Source: Siniperca chuatsi | Lineage: Eukaryota; Chordata; Actinopteri; Centrarchiformes; Sinipercidae | Assembly (NCBI RefSeq): GCF_020085105.1 | Contig: NC_058043.1 | Location: 19,520,667-19,584,666, forward strand | Direction: 5' to 3' | DNA: 64,000 nucleotides | Position numbers and translations under genes: made by a program | The notes under the pieces: generated by a model | Told to the model about the DNA's origin: nothing | The model's database searches: none | What the model saw: the letters and a program-made list of their open reading frames with translations, nothing else | Shown here: positions 36,102 through 51,100 of the stretch, one piece after another | How the letters are laid out: every line of letters starts with the position of its first letter | Position numbering within the stretch: the stretch's first letter is position 1

Positions 36102-39100
36102 GCAGCATTACAGCACCAAATCTGGCTTGCAAGTAGGGATGTGACCTTAGATGCACCATGATGGAAAGCTAAGGCTACATATATAGAGAGAAGAAATATT
36201 TTACACCTGGTTTTACTCAAAACCTGCTGCCTTCATATTTCTTAGTGGTTTCACCTGCCTGTCTTCACCCCTTCTAAGTAGGGTTGTGTATGTGTGCTTG
36301 CAAAAGGTGTTAAAGCATGCATTCTTAGTATGTGTGTATGCGCAGGGTATGTGTGTTTCTCTCACCAACAGACTGTAGAAGAAGACGTGGACAAACACTC
36401 CCAGGCAGCAGATGATGAGGTAAATGAGGTGGTAGAGGAACTCGAAGTCCAGCACCATGGCTTTGTATCCGCGTGTGAAGGTTCCTCGGTTCCCCACAAA
36501 ACTTATCAGGAAGATGATTTTATTACACACCTGGAAGATAAAGGCAGTCAGACAAATTGAGTGTGTTTACATGCACATAAGTAACCTGTTTATTGTTGGC
36601 TTTCTGCAGTGACTTGATTTCTTAAACTTCATGTGAACAAGAAACCAGGCAAAGGGATTAATATAAACCCAGTTAACACAGCTTCTGGAGATTCCTGTCG
36701 GAGAAACCTGACTTTAGATTTCCGGTAGATTTAGACTTTATTGTCCCAGAGGGAGATTTGTTTTCACAGCCAGTTCAACATAGAAAAAGAAAAACTAAAC
36801 ACAGTGACTTCTTGTCACTTGTCTTTACTTGTTTTTACCCTGCACGAGGGCTGATTAGTTACTTTGATGAGCAGTTCTGCCATCGATGTGTGACTGTGAT
36901 ATGTAATTGCAGCGTTTTGATAAGTACCATATAAGGTAAGCAGTGTATCATTTTATCCGGAATAATGAAATCTAAAGTCTCACTAATAAGAAACTGACAC
37001 TAAAATACACTGAAGTTAGTCTTTACCGCCAAAATCTGGGCTATTTGAAAACATTCACACATCTGCAAAGAATAAAAATGTAAATGTCAAAAACACAGTC
37101 AGGGAGACGTTTGACTACTGACCAGCTGCATGTAAACTAGATATTAGAGTAACCAGGTTACAGCAGCAGTCCATGGTAACGTGTTCTCAGATTTCCTGCC
37201 TTAACCTGATCCCTCTCAATAACCCGGTTTCTTGTGTACATGTAAACGTAGCGATTGAGGGAAGTGATGATAGAGGTGTGTGCAAGACTTTATTTTGTGT
37301 GTGTTTAAGAGCACATCTAAAAAATCCCTGCCGAGAGCAGGGGTGGTGTCACACTCTCTAGGGTCCAGTGACGCACTTCACACCCCATAACACAGCCAGG
37401 CGCTGCCAGGCAGACGGGGCACCGGCCTGTCAAGTGGGCATTAGTGTGAGTGAGAGTTGAAAGAAGAACTGGAACTAGCACACTGGAATTTTCTCGGTAC
37501 GGAGTACTGTGAATGGTGAAATAGAAGTGGTGTGTTTTTAGAATTTTTCTGGGGAAAATTACTAACCACACAAACACACACTCTCTCACACACACAGGAG
37601 AGACAAGGAATGTTTAAAAGGGTCAGTTCACCCAAAATTATGGAAAAACATTTTACTTGCCTTTAGTGGAATCTAGTCATGCAGATAGGTTTGACTTAAT
37701 TTGGCCAGGATTTGAGATATTGATCTCTGAGATTTCTGCCTCTACCCCGATACGATGGAGTTAAATGAATTTCATTTGAGTGGCAACACAAATTTCAAAG
37801 ATGGATAGCTCAAAAGCTGGACAATTTAAACCAAAACTAATTGCCTTAAAGGGTCAGTTCACCCAAATTATTACTAGTGGTATCTAGTCATGTAGACTAC
37901 TCACATTGAAGGCACCCAGAAGGAAGAGGGTGGGCTCCAGGCCAACAGAGAAAATGAGACGGAGGATGGTGATAATGACGAGGGCACGGATGCCCAGCGG
38001 TTGGGGCATGATGATAACGATGACCAGCGTCACCAAGACTCCCATCCACAACAGTGCAGACAGGTGGGGATCCAGCATAACTACAGAAGATAAATGTATT
38101 TACACACAATACCAACGGTATTAATGCACATGCAAGCTATAAAGGATACCTGCTAAAACTGCTGAAGTTGACATCCCTGTAACACAGTGAATTTGCCATA
38201 TGTGGAATCGTATCATGGTGAGAGGATGACAGTACAGTTTGCAGCTTAAAAGAGGCCTTGTCCAGATCAGCAGATTTTTAACTGGCTTCTCTCAAGCAGG
38301 GTTCGGGCATTTATTAGTGAGACTTTGAACTCAAAGAGAGCCAGTTACATAACACAAAAAACTTGTTTGTGTGTGTATGTGTTGTGTGTGTGTGCGCGCG
38401 CTTAGCTTTAGTGAGAGCCTACCTGATTCTTCCCTTGATCCTAGGGTAAATCCAGGATTAGTGTCCTAGTCAGGGGTTTCATGTGGCAACGTGTCACTCA
38501 GGCTAAAACCCTCGGCCAGGTTTGACCAGCCTAAAAACAAGGCCGCACCCAACCTGCTGCCTCTGTAACTGATCCCCCTTTCTTAAAACACAGGACTAAC
38601 TATATGTGCAAGTGTGTATGTTGGTAAGTACTCTATGAGCACTGGTCACAGATCAACCTTAGAGAACATAGACAAGGATAAAAGAGAAACAGATGAATGT
38701 TTCGATGTTAGAAAGGCAGAAAAAGATCAAGAGAAAACGGAGGAAGAGAAAGAAAAAGGAAAATGGGGCAGAACTGCAAAGATAAAAAAAACAGAGTATA
38801 GTGGTGGATGAGAAAACAGAAGTGGAGTACTGTGTGTAAGGGAGCCCTCCTTTCCTCCCCTACTTCCTCTCCTCCCACCTTGCCTCTCTCTGTCTCCTTC
38901 CCTCCCTCTAGATTTCTCTCCCCTGCCAATCCCTGTGGAGATCACATGACAGGTGCCACTTACATAACAGCCATCTCTAAAAATACCTCAGCTGAAAGAT
39001 TCATGAGGAACGAGCAGGGAGCAACACACAGCTCCAGTGATGTGGCAGACTGCAAGAGGGACGCTTACGTGCACTCACAAACTCTGTACTTACCTTACAC

Positions 39101-42100
39101 TTCTAAAACAAACATCTAGAAAATCAACAGTTGGGAAGGCTGCAAGCATGCACTGTCTGCATGTGAGCATGTGCTATGAGTGTGTGGTGCTAACCAAAGC
39201 TATTTATCAAAAGGCAGTCAGTCATGCATGCAGGCAAAACATACTGACCCAGATCTCCTACTCTTATTACCCTCATTCTAAAGCCTCAAGCAAAGGAGGT
39301 AGGAGAGCACAGGGAGCGCAAGCACAGTGTGTATGTGAGAGTGTGTGTGTGTGAGTGAGTAAGAGAGAGAAGGAAGGGGCCCAAAGCCATAAAAGTGCCT
39401 GTTAAAGCAGGCCAAAGGTATGTTGGAGTCTCATGTGATGATGTCTTGCACACAGACCAAGTTCCAGTGTAGATGAGAAATATAGCCAGACCTTACTCAT
39501 GTTGTGCACTCAGTTTTTTTTTTTGTAATTTGTATTGTATTTTTTTTTGTAGTTGTATTTGGTGTTAGCACTCAATACATTTTATTTGTAATTCACTACA
39601 AAATTAAAGTACTGCAGTTGTTGTAACCTAGCATAATTCAAAATTCCACGAGATAATTTGATGAGATGTAAAGCAACTGTAAAAAGATGTATGCAAACTT
39701 ATAGCATTGCACATATTAGTTCATTGGTTTGTTTTGAAATCTTGAATTTTTTTGAAGATGGAAAAGAACGAGACGCATGGAGACATTGGTAGTCGAAATT
39801 CTATATTATTCTGTATTATTCTGTGGATATTCTTTTATTTGCATTCTTCTTCTCATATTCTTTGTTCATTTTTGAATATGTGTAAATACAAATAGAGATT
39901 CAGTTGGAAAACTGAACCCACTGACAGAATAAAAGCAAATAGACAAACACCACTAAGGAGGATTTGGCAGCTCAATAAATTGCCTTCTTTGAAGTGTAAA
40001 ACATGATGTATGACTTTTTTTGATCACCTGATATGTTGTGTATGACTTTGTCCTGCCTGAGCCAATGTAAGCTTTGCTTATGGCGCTCCTGTGTTTATTG
40101 TAGCCTCCATAGTACTGAAAGTCAAATATGAGCTCAGGCTTTGAGAACATGGGGGCGTGTGTGTATGTGTGTGTGTATGTGTGTATGTGTGTGTGTGTGT
40201 GTGTCCTAAACAAAGATAGAGCGCTTCTCGGATCCTGCTCCTAATCCTGGTCAGGTGATTAGAAGTCATCGGATAAGAACAGTGCGCTAAAAGGAGATCA
40301 GTAGATCAATGCTGATGTCCGGGAAAAAGTACTGAGAGTCAGCTTTTCAAAAAAGTCTATCTCTGTGGGTGGCTGCGCCATGTGACATACCTTTTCAGAT
40401 AGTTTCTTATATCGGAGTGTGATGTAAATGAAAGAAAGTTAAAAATACAAAATATGAACTGGGTACAAGCTAAAATGGGTGACTTAATGGCTTTTTTCAC
40501 TTCTCCCTAATCTCTGGTTGTATATTACGGATTTATTGCAGGCTGTAGCAATTAGTGCTATTCACTTCATTGTAGGTGATCCCCTCTTTCTATTCTCTTC
40601 ACATCTATTCAATATACAATGTCAGAACAGGCTGTAAAATGTAGTTTGTAAGTTTGTAAGTAAGAAAACATGTCAGCAAGCCCCTGTCTTTCCTGTTTTG
40701 CATTGCTGAGCGTATAACCTTTGTTTGACCCTGGTTTCTTAAGACATCTGAATGCAAGAACAGTGCTGTACATACAAATATGTCTCTGCGATGTTGCATC
40801 AATACAACATCAAAATGCATGGAAGAACAGCAACAGTAAATGTTTCATATGCATGAAAAAATGACAGGCAGCTTCGACAGAGCTAAGCTGATATCTATTT
40901 AGTTCTGAATATAAAATGAGTGAGCCACTGGAAATCTGTAGTGAGATCTTACAGTGATAGTAGTAACAGGATGTAAGCAGGGTCAGGGCTCAGTTTTAAA
41001 AAGGCTGTCACACTCAGGTGTCTACTCATAGGCGACTGACCTCCATGTACCCCCTCCAGAGGGTAGAAGAAGCAGACCAGCAGGTTCATGAGCACAGCCA
41101 GGTTGAAGGAAACGTTACTCCACACCGACATGTTTCTGGAGCACCAGTACAGCACTGGCTGGGCTTAAGGGGTGACATTAGACATATTTTTCAAATTTGA
41201 TCACATACAATATGATTTAGGTAGATTGTGTCAATAAAATGTAAGAAAAAATGATGACTTAAACCATAAATCGATTATCAAAAATGTTTTCAACTAATTT
41301 TCTGTCATATTAAACTGTTGTTTGATCGGCTAATTGTTTCAGTTAATTTGATTATCACATAACCAATGTGTGAACAAGCTGTAGAGTTAATTGAGCAAAA
41401 CTGAGCTCAATTCTCCCTTATCATAAAGTAATATAGGGACAGTGTTGTACTTTAAGAAAATTGAAGAAAGAACTTAAAACAGCCAACATTGTTAATAATG
41501 TTAATACTAAAAATAAGGTTTTAAAAAGGTCAAAATGAAGAACAACTCTAAAACAGGCCACTTTGACCTTTGCTTCAGACACACAGTCTGACGTTAAATA
41601 GACTATTTTCTGTCCTCTGCTGTTGGTGGAAAAGAGCAACAGATGCAGGGACTTTTTTCTGTCCATACCCTCTTCTGAGTGAGAGACAAAATATAGCTTT
41701 GTGTGGGTATGCAGTCTTATACGTGGTTTAGAAGTGTGACTGAGTGTAGGTGCGGGTCTGTATGTGTATGTTTGTGTGCGTGAGCAAGAAAGCTCTCAGT
41801 TGTGATTCATAAGGTTACTGTACAAATGTTTCACGGCTCAAAGAATGTGGAAAGCCCCTGTCTGCTTTTAGAAAGTGGAAACATGCACATACATAACACG
41901 AGCACACACAGGGCGACATTGTTAGCCCTGCTGTCATGTTGGGGATACACATCCTTCCATACATACCCTCATATCGTGTCCAGGCTTGCAGGGATTGAGG
42001 TCTATGCCAGCATGCACTGGGCGAGAGGCGGGTTACACCCTGGACATCTGTCACCGGGAGACATAGTCACGCAACCACATCCACTACGGTTAATTTGGAA

Positions 42101-45100
42101 TTTCCAATTCACCTAACCTGCATGTCTTTGGACTGTGGGAGGAAACCAGCGCACACAGACACAGGCAAACATGCAAACTCCACACAGACAGGCCGACAGG
42201 TTCAGAACTGTGAGGTGACAGTGAGCAAATCATTGAGCCACAATGCCGCAACCAAGTTGGGGATAATGGAGCATGGAGGTTCATGAAGTCAATTTCTGGA
42301 CAGAAACGGCACTGAAGTTGTGCGACTCTTAAAATAAACATTTATGAAGAGAATGAAGCGATCTTGATAACCGAGCAAGCTCACTAAATAATAATGTCGC
42401 TGCTCCATGTTATGCTTTGCTCTTACTTGCTACATGCTGCTGCTGACCCAGCTGTGTGAACAGACTTCTTGAGCCACCCCTGTCACCTCCTACTGTACTT
42501 TCCTGTTAAGTTAACGGTCAAACTAAACAAGCAATCTGAAGACGTCATGCTGCGTTGAGTTTTGTGATAGATATCTAGTTACTATTTTCTGATATTATAT
42601 AGACTGAATGATTAATCCATTATTAACGCTAATTAATAATGGACATTGTGGATTTAATCAAGAGTATCCTATATGTCAGTGGGGAGCATTGGAGCGTTAT
42701 TGCACTTCTCTTTACAGAAGAGTTCATTCAGCCAAATTCAAGTAAATTATGAAACTCGAGTGTTGATAGATTGATAGAAATATTAGTAATGTGTATTTGA
42801 CCACTATGTGCACTTTACGTGCTACATCTGGACCCTACCTCTGAGCTTCTTCTGCCAGTTCATCTCATTGAAGAGGTCCTCTGCTCGCAGGAAGAAGTCG
42901 TTGATCTTGCTGCCCTGCTCGTCTCTCTCTGTGGTGTAGTAGACTCGCAGCTTTGACTCCGAGGTCAAGAATTCACAGATGTTGGGCACGGGGAACACTA
43001 TCTCCTCCATGGTGCGGTCCTGACGCACAATCTGAACAGAGAGACACACAGTCACCTCCACAGTGCAAATACCTCGGCCTCTACAGGTCCACATGGTGTA
43101 TATTTTGTGACAGTTTCTTTGCAAATATAAAATAAACATTTGGTTTTCTAGATGATTAACTTGTTTTGTGGAATTTTATGTGTTGTGACCTCTATCTGAG
43201 CTGTGTGTTTGGCGTAGAACTCCAAGGCCTCATCACCCTCTCCACTGGCCCCTCCAGGCTTTAACATCATGGACAGCTCCTTATTATGACGTGCCAACTG
43301 TACGGAGGACACACAGCAACAACTATTGAGCTTAATTAATGAATTATTAACATTGTGTGTCATGTTATGCAGTTGGTCAATCAACATGGGATTCTACAAA
43401 ACATGCTGCAGAGATGGACAGCAGACCTGGTGAGCTAAAATGTAAATGTTGTGTCCAACATTTCGGGGGGAAGCGGCATCATGTTCCTCCTCTTCCCCGT
43501 TGTCCTCCTCTTCCTTTGTGTCCTCAAACTCTACCTCTCCCTGCAGGTAGGCCTTCTTTATCACCTCCACCTGGACAGACACACACACATGCATACGCAA
43601 ATTTATTCCTTTATACCTGTGATATTATTGCTCGGTGATACTGAACAGCCAAGGCAATAGCTCAAGCAGCTAAGAAAAGGACAGGATGCACAACATCATT
43701 CCCTCACCAGCTCTTTAGGCCTCATGTTGTACAGGATCCTCTCTGCATTCTCACTATCATGGCGGCTCTCCATGATGGCGAGCAGCAGCTTGGATGCATT
43801 GTTCTGAGAGTGAAAAAAGCAGAGGAAGCACTAAGAACATAAGCTGTGTCAGTTTCTTAATCCAAGGAAAACAGACAGAAACCCTGGGGCTCTAGGAAAA
43901 TGCACTCTGCAGCTATTTGTCTTGGCAGGCGAGCACAAAAGCTAGTTCAGCTCAGACCGAATGAATGTCCAGCTCTTAAACTTGTAGCCTGTTAGTGATA
44001 TTCCATCCTGCTGTGAAAGGAAACTACTGCACAGTTTTGTTTTGTTTTTTCATTTTTGGCCCAAGACCCAAACCCAGAGTTAACCCATTCCTGAGTTTCA
44101 AATAAAAGTGTAGATCCTTCCTCCAGTTCACTTACACCATCCCAGCCAACTCACCTTGAGCTCCAACACAAGGTCCATCCGCTTTTTCCCAAGTGGGTTG
44201 ATGTCATTAAGGATCAGGGCAATAATGATATCAATTCCATTGGACTCGTGAGTGGCAATGCAATTCTGGTGGAAATAAATGAAAAATGTATGAAAAAGAC
44301 CGATAGTGCCTTAGTACAGTCCCAGCCTCCCCCTCTGCCATAGTCTCTTTATTTACCTGGTTTTCATGGCAGGGACCTTGGCAGTACTCTGTGAGACTCT
44401 CCAGTGTTTGGTTGATGAGGGCCACGTTCTTCTCATTGATGTACAGTCCCAGTAGACCGAGACCCCCTGTGGTGCTGCCACAGATACAGTCTAAGAACTG
44501 CAGAGTCTCACACACGAGGTTGTAGTTGTTCTTGTTGTTTTGACAGCGAAGGAAGTTCTGAGGAGAAAACAATGGTTGGGTTTGGCAGGTAAGATCAGAA
44601 GTGGGAAACTGTGACTGTGATAGGTCTGTATGGACTGAACTGGACATAAACTAATAATAAACCAAATAGAAAAACATAACGGTTAAGGAATAGTTCACCT
44701 ACAAATGAAAATTCTGCTCACTCACTCCTCAGTCAGAGCTCAGTGGAAGTTTTAAGAAGCGAGTTAGCACCCATATTTCTGTTTTAGCCCTCATCAGAAC
44801 TGCGTCAGCAGTCACTAGCCCCAAATCTTATCCTTTGCAGGCTGGTGTGCTGTAAATCTTTTGTTTTGCACCACATTCCAGTAGTAGGGTTTGTGCATCA
44901 ACAGGAACAAAAAATTTTTACAGTCCAAACTAAGCAAGGTTGGTTCTGAAAAAGTAAGCGATAATGAGTTACAACTTTTAGACCCACAGTATAACAATTA
45001 CAGCAAAATACCAAAAAGGCTAACTTGCTCTGTCTTTATAAAAACTAAAGTATAGATCTCAGTTACACAGGAGCGAGCAGTTAATTATTTTTCATTTCTG

Positions 45101-48100
45101 TGTAAACTTCTTCTTTCAGAGAAGTCTAATTCTGAAAGGAAGTGATTGGGAGGAATGTTATTTCAACATTTACTGCCATTAATTGAATTAACTTTGTTGT
45201 TAAGATGAAAGGGGCCCCAAGAGGCCAAGAGCTGAACCACGAAACAATGATCAGCTGAGTCGGTACATACTGTATAATACAAGACGAAATAATTTTTAAG
45301 GAATCCTATAACACAAATTGCACAATTATTCAAATTATTAAGTAAAATAATGCTCTAAATGCAATTACGTTCTCCAGCTTCATTCTTTCTGGAATTGATC
45401 TTCGGACTAAGAAGCTCAGTAACTGAAAGCTGCCCTCTCCAGGCTCAGTGACAGAAGAAATGGAGTAGAGAGTTTTCCTTTCATATGTCTATAAACAAAG
45501 ATGTGCCAGAGAAGTCATCTCCATGTCCTAAAGAAGTCAGGCCTGACCTGTCATACGAATGACAATGATGATTAACGGATTTGGCAATGGTAATAAAACC
45601 ATAAGACCTGTGTCTGAATCCTGCAGTGAAGAAGCAAAAGCATGCATGGATAAGATGTCACAACCATGGATTTGAGAAAGGAAGATACTATAGCCAAGTG
45701 TGATCCACTCTAATGGATATCTGTAAAACTAGCAGAGTTTGAAGCTCAGTCTGTCCCACCTGTAGGTCACGGTTATGATTCTCACAAAGTAGCTGGAGGA
45801 AGCGAAGGATGGGCTGCATGATAACGATTACAAAACTCATTTCTCCCTCGTCCTGGTTCTTGTCCCCAGTGCTGGGCTGGCCGTCGGCTGAGTTGAAGTG
45901 GTCCTCAGGGTCAGCTTCACGCCGGTAAGAGTTAAAGGCCTTCTTGGTGGCAGACGAGGCCTCTAACAGTTGTTCTTTCACATCCTCTGTCATGGCCACT
46001 GCTGAGTCTCTGGCTAAACAGAGACAGGCACCAAAGAGAGATTCGATACAGTCGAAACCCAGATAAATCCTCTTTCTACTTTGGGTTTACAAATGCATTT
46101 TAATTATCTACGTTATAAATTTTAGCGTGCATTAGCATCTTTTGTTTGTAACAACCTGACATCAGTTCATACATCACATCATAGTAAGTGACCTCTGACC
46201 TTTTTTGCGAACAGGGATGTCTTTGTCCTGGCTGTCCTCATCTCTCTTCCTGTTTCCCAGGTCGCTGGTATTTACAGTCACCGTGGCTTTGATCTCCAGC
46301 TGGGCCAGCTTCATACGGTCATAGAAGACCCGGAAGAACTTTTCTGATTTCTTGTCTTCTGTCAGACGGCAAAAGAACGAACGCTGGACACAAGGGACAA
46401 GAAGAGAAGAATTAAAAAAAAAAAAAGTACATGGATCTTATTGTCTGCTAAATGCAAATTTGATGATCGATTAATTGTGTCAATCATCCTTCAAGAAAAA
46501 ACACCCAAGTTTCTCTGGTTCCAGCTTCTCAGATTTCTCTTTTTATACCATTTCAAAATTTTGTATCTTTGGGTTTTAGCCTGTTGGTTGGACAAAACAA
46601 GTAATTTGAAGATGTTACCTTGGAACGTCTGGGAAATCATAATGGACATTTTTCACTATTTTCTGACATTTTCTCGACAAAACAAGCAAAAAGAGATAAA
46701 TCAATAGTCTGTTTCAGCCCTAATATGAATTACCATGTGCATTAAATAGTCAACACTGTATTTTACCCTCCAAGTTTGTATTATGCAGTGCATTATGTGC
46801 AGTGAACTAAGGGTAAAACCAGTGAATGTGATGTTGGGACAGTGAACATGGACTTGGCCTAAGGCTACCAGCTTTAAGATCTGGTTCTGTTTAAAATTCT
46901 GTCTTTCTATGCAGATATATTCTATCAAATAATTTACTAACATATCATCACTCAATATGAGCAAAATGGTCTAGACTTGACAAAACATTATATAACATTA
47001 TATTTTAAATTATTATTATATTATAAATTAAACATTATATAACTATAGTGAAGCAAGGGTTTGAATGCTGCAGTTATTGCTGAGGAATGGGGTCATGTGG
47101 AATTAGGACACTTTCGAGCCTGCAAGCGCAATGCATACACTGTCTCCCAACCTACAGGGCTGTTGTTTTGATTATGTAAGAGCTGTTTTCTGCTGCAGCC
47201 TATGGAAAGGCTTTGACCAGCAGAAGCAGCATCACCACACTAACAGGGTGAAAAATTACACGAGAGGGAGAAGTCTGGCCTACTTACACAGATAGAGAAA
47301 CAGAGATGGCGGGGAGCAGGGAGTGGGGAAAAAAGTGCTAGAGGCGAAAGACAGACACCAAAGAGGGAATAAGGGTCTAAAAAGGAGAAAGAAAGCAGAT
47401 GATTGAGAGAGGCGAAACGAGAGCAAGAGATAGGGAGGGAGAGAATGTTATCAGACAGTATCTAGGCCAGTTCTCCAAGTTTGTTACATAACCATCTGTC
47501 TTTCCAGGTTAGATGTAAAACTAGGCTACTGGAGGAAATAAATAAATGACATTCACAAGGAAAATGTTAAGCAAAACGGACAAAACAAGCACTATTTCTC
47601 CTACTCCAAGGACACTGTCTGAGGGTGTTTGAGGTTTCTATGTATTGGAATTTAATGTTAAACACTGCTAAAACTTTTCATTCAAAATTAAAAATAGTGA
47701 CCAACCAATTAAGTAGCCAAACAAGAGAGCACATGCAGATTATTAACACAACACAGAGCAGAGCTTTGCAGTCACGTTTCTTCCAAAGAAACAATAACAT
47801 AACTTTGTGCTTGTGCCCCAAAGCAGATTCCAGAGCCTTATTGTGCCCCACCCCAGCCCTCTACCACTGAGCAGCAGTCCTCCTGCACGTACACACTCTG
47901 CCAACACTCAGGGACGAGGAGATAGCAGTGTGTGTGTGGGGGGGGGGGTCTGCCGAGCAAGGCCATCACGCAACAAACAACTTGATGACTTGATGAGTGG
48001 AGAGTGCAGAGAGGGGATTAACTGCATCAATGGCAACCCACTAACAGCTCACAACTCTGTTGGGGAGGTGGGGGTGGGATGGGGGTGCAGTGATGGTCAT

Positions 48101-51100
48101 GCCGGTCTGTCGCTGCTCACATAACTCTGTCCTCCAACATGCAGTTAAAGTGTGAGCTTGGGGGGAGGGGGGCCAGGAGTGCAGAGCAGAGGGTGAGGCA
48201 TTCGGCCCAGGGCCAGGTTAACACACATTAATTGGACCAGAGCAAACAGAGAGAAGAGCACTCACCATCAACCCCCCTTCTTTACCATTACATAACTTGC
48301 ACAGACACACACACTTGTACAGTACAAGCACACACAAGCTGGAGAGCGCATACGCTAATACGCCCACTGACTTTTACACTCACAAAACTAGGTCAGCTGT
48401 CTCCGGCACAGGCACATGCCAATTTTGAGAGGACACACCGACATATCACACATGCTCTGTGATACAGTATTCTCTCTCAAAGTCTGCCACTGCCAACTTT
48501 ATTCTTATGTAATGACATTCATTTTCCACTGCCTATCATTTTATTAATGTTGCAGTGCTCATCTCTAGGATATCCCAGGTTACACCACATCCAGGCTCAG
48601 TGTGCAGCCGGACTCACAGTGCAGGGCAGGGGAGGACTAGCACCATGCCAGGTTTTTCATCTTATGAATCAGGGTTAGCTGGGCTATTATAATTCACTGC
48701 AGTAGAGGTAAGTGTGTTTGATAGATGGTGGCTTGGAGGTGAATGTATTGGTCATGTAAAAGTTCGGAATTATTTTGTCCAGCAGTGAAAGTTTTCACCT
48801 GCAGCAGGAGGCTGAAAGTCATTTTTTAAAACAGCCTGTTTCTAATAACTGAGATGAGTTTAGTGGATCAAGTGAGTCACTGAAACAAACACAAAGCCTG
48901 TACATAAAGATGGAACACCACAGTAAAGACAAACACTACAGCAGACTTTCATTTTATGGTTTCTTTAGAAATGCATGTGAGGTTGTGTCTTACTGACAAC
49001 GAATCAGAAAATGAAAACCTAAACTTTCATGTCTAACCACAATGTTTCTGTAGTGTTTCGATACAGTCCTTACACACACGGGAACAAAAATCTGTGCTGC
49101 TGTATCAAGACACCATCTGTGTTTTGATAGCACCTGAAAACCAAGGACAAAAATTACATGATGGAGGGATGACGTTATGGATGAAGTAACACATGGTGGT
49201 CAAGGAGAGAATGGAGTGAGAAACAGAGGAGGATGAAGGAGAGAGAGGGAGGAGAGGGACAAGCATCTCATGGGCCCCCCTGCAGTGTTGGGTAAACACA
49301 GAGCCTGTCTGTATCCATGGAGACAAACCTTGAGTGGAATGAGGAGGAGAGGAGTGGGGATAGGTGGGGGCGTACAACACTGAAAAACAAGGTCATAGCG
49401 CTTTCCCTTCTCTCCTTCCGTTCCGCCACTTGGCATCAACAAAGGGATGTTATGCAACAGCTATTTATACTCGCACTCCCTTTCCCTCTCACCCTCCCTC
49501 TCATGTCAGGCAGCACCACATGCAAACCAAATGGAACTGCAGCTCTGCTCTCCTCCAAGTCCTTTTGCTCCTTTCCTTTGCCTGTTCCTTCTTTCCTTAA
49601 ATCAGCCTCTCTCGTTATTTTACTACCTGAAAAAGACTTTGTCTACTCCACTGGTTTGTTTTTTTGCAATTCCAGTTAAACGCACCTGCAATGCAAGAGT
49701 TTTGGAGGGAAACAGAACAGCATGCCATGCACTTACATGCCAGACACAACACAATGTCACAACACAATTTACAGCTGTCTGAACTCGCTCATAGCGGTCA
49801 CAGAAAAGCTGGAATGTGAAAGGAATAAAGTGGAAGTCTAGAAAGCACTGAAATGCACTGGCTGTAAAATGTCAGAGTTCATAAGACATCTACAGCATTA
49901 GCTTTGCATGACAGCAGAAAGAGTGTGTGTGTGTGTGTGTGAGACTGTGCATGCAATTTTGAGTTATTCTGTGTGGTTTATTTCTGTGCGCTATGTAGGT
50001 CATGAGTAAATAGTTAACTGTGTTACGTGAGAACAAGATACCCAAGACCCAACAGGTGCTCAGCTCATGTCAAATGAAGACACTGATAAAAAGCCAACTG
50101 GTATTATTCTTGTGTTGCTTTCTTGAAGAGAGCAGAGAGCAAAAGAGTCAGTTTTCACTCATGGTGACACTTTGTTTGTGGAAAAGGTATGCTTGATTTA
50201 TGAATTCAAGCTTCAAGCTGTCAGTACAAAGTACCTCACACTTTATTACTTTTTCTAAAAAAAAGTACAGTGGTGATAAAAGCCAGGGTTCACTTACATT
50301 CAAACTGTTGACAATTATTAGGAAATTATCCAGTAACTCAAAGAACACAAATATTTGTACTATGTGGTACATTTCTAGCGCTGCATACAGAGGAGTTTTC
50401 CCCCCAAAGAAACCTCCCTTTTCAGAATAAACTTGGGTGAGAGGAGCTCCGGTTTCTCTTTAATCCCCTCTGTGTTCCCCCGTCCCTCCGCCCTCTCTCC
50501 CCACTGCCCCAGTTCCGGAGGCCCAGCATGACCCAGTTTGGGCCGGCAAGAGAGCTTGAGGGAGCGGGAGAGAGGCTGGAATGTTTTGAAGGCTGAGACA
50601 TTCCTCATTGTTCATTCACACTGGCCTTATGTAAGGCAGACAGATCACGTGACGTAGCTCTGCAGCAGCCGTGGGAAGCCAAAGCATTATCTCCACCACA
50701 GTGGCTTCCTCGCTCTAACCTGATTATGCAAGCCCTGTGCTTACACAACAACACACAGACGGATGGACAGATGAAAAGACGGGGAGATCGACAAAGCAAC
50801 AGACAGAGAGACATGTGAAAGATGAGCAGAGAAAGACAGATAGAAATAGAGGGGTTAGAGTGGCTCAGGTTAAAGCAAATAGGGATAGAACATTCATTTA
50901 CAATGCCTACTACACACATAACACAGTCCAAAGTGAAGGAATTAAAATGTTTTATAATATACTAACCTACTTTTCTCTAATCTACTACTGACTTCATTAG
51001 CAGCTGTCCAGGGCTTTGACCCAAATGATCTACTGCTAGATATGATAGGAAGGAGAGCCACCTTATACATGTGTAGCTATAGTGGCACACTGACCCACTA

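Noticed and set aside
36020..36220. Reading frame with a poly-Val stretch
   Set aside because: It is a translation of the intronic CAA repeat.
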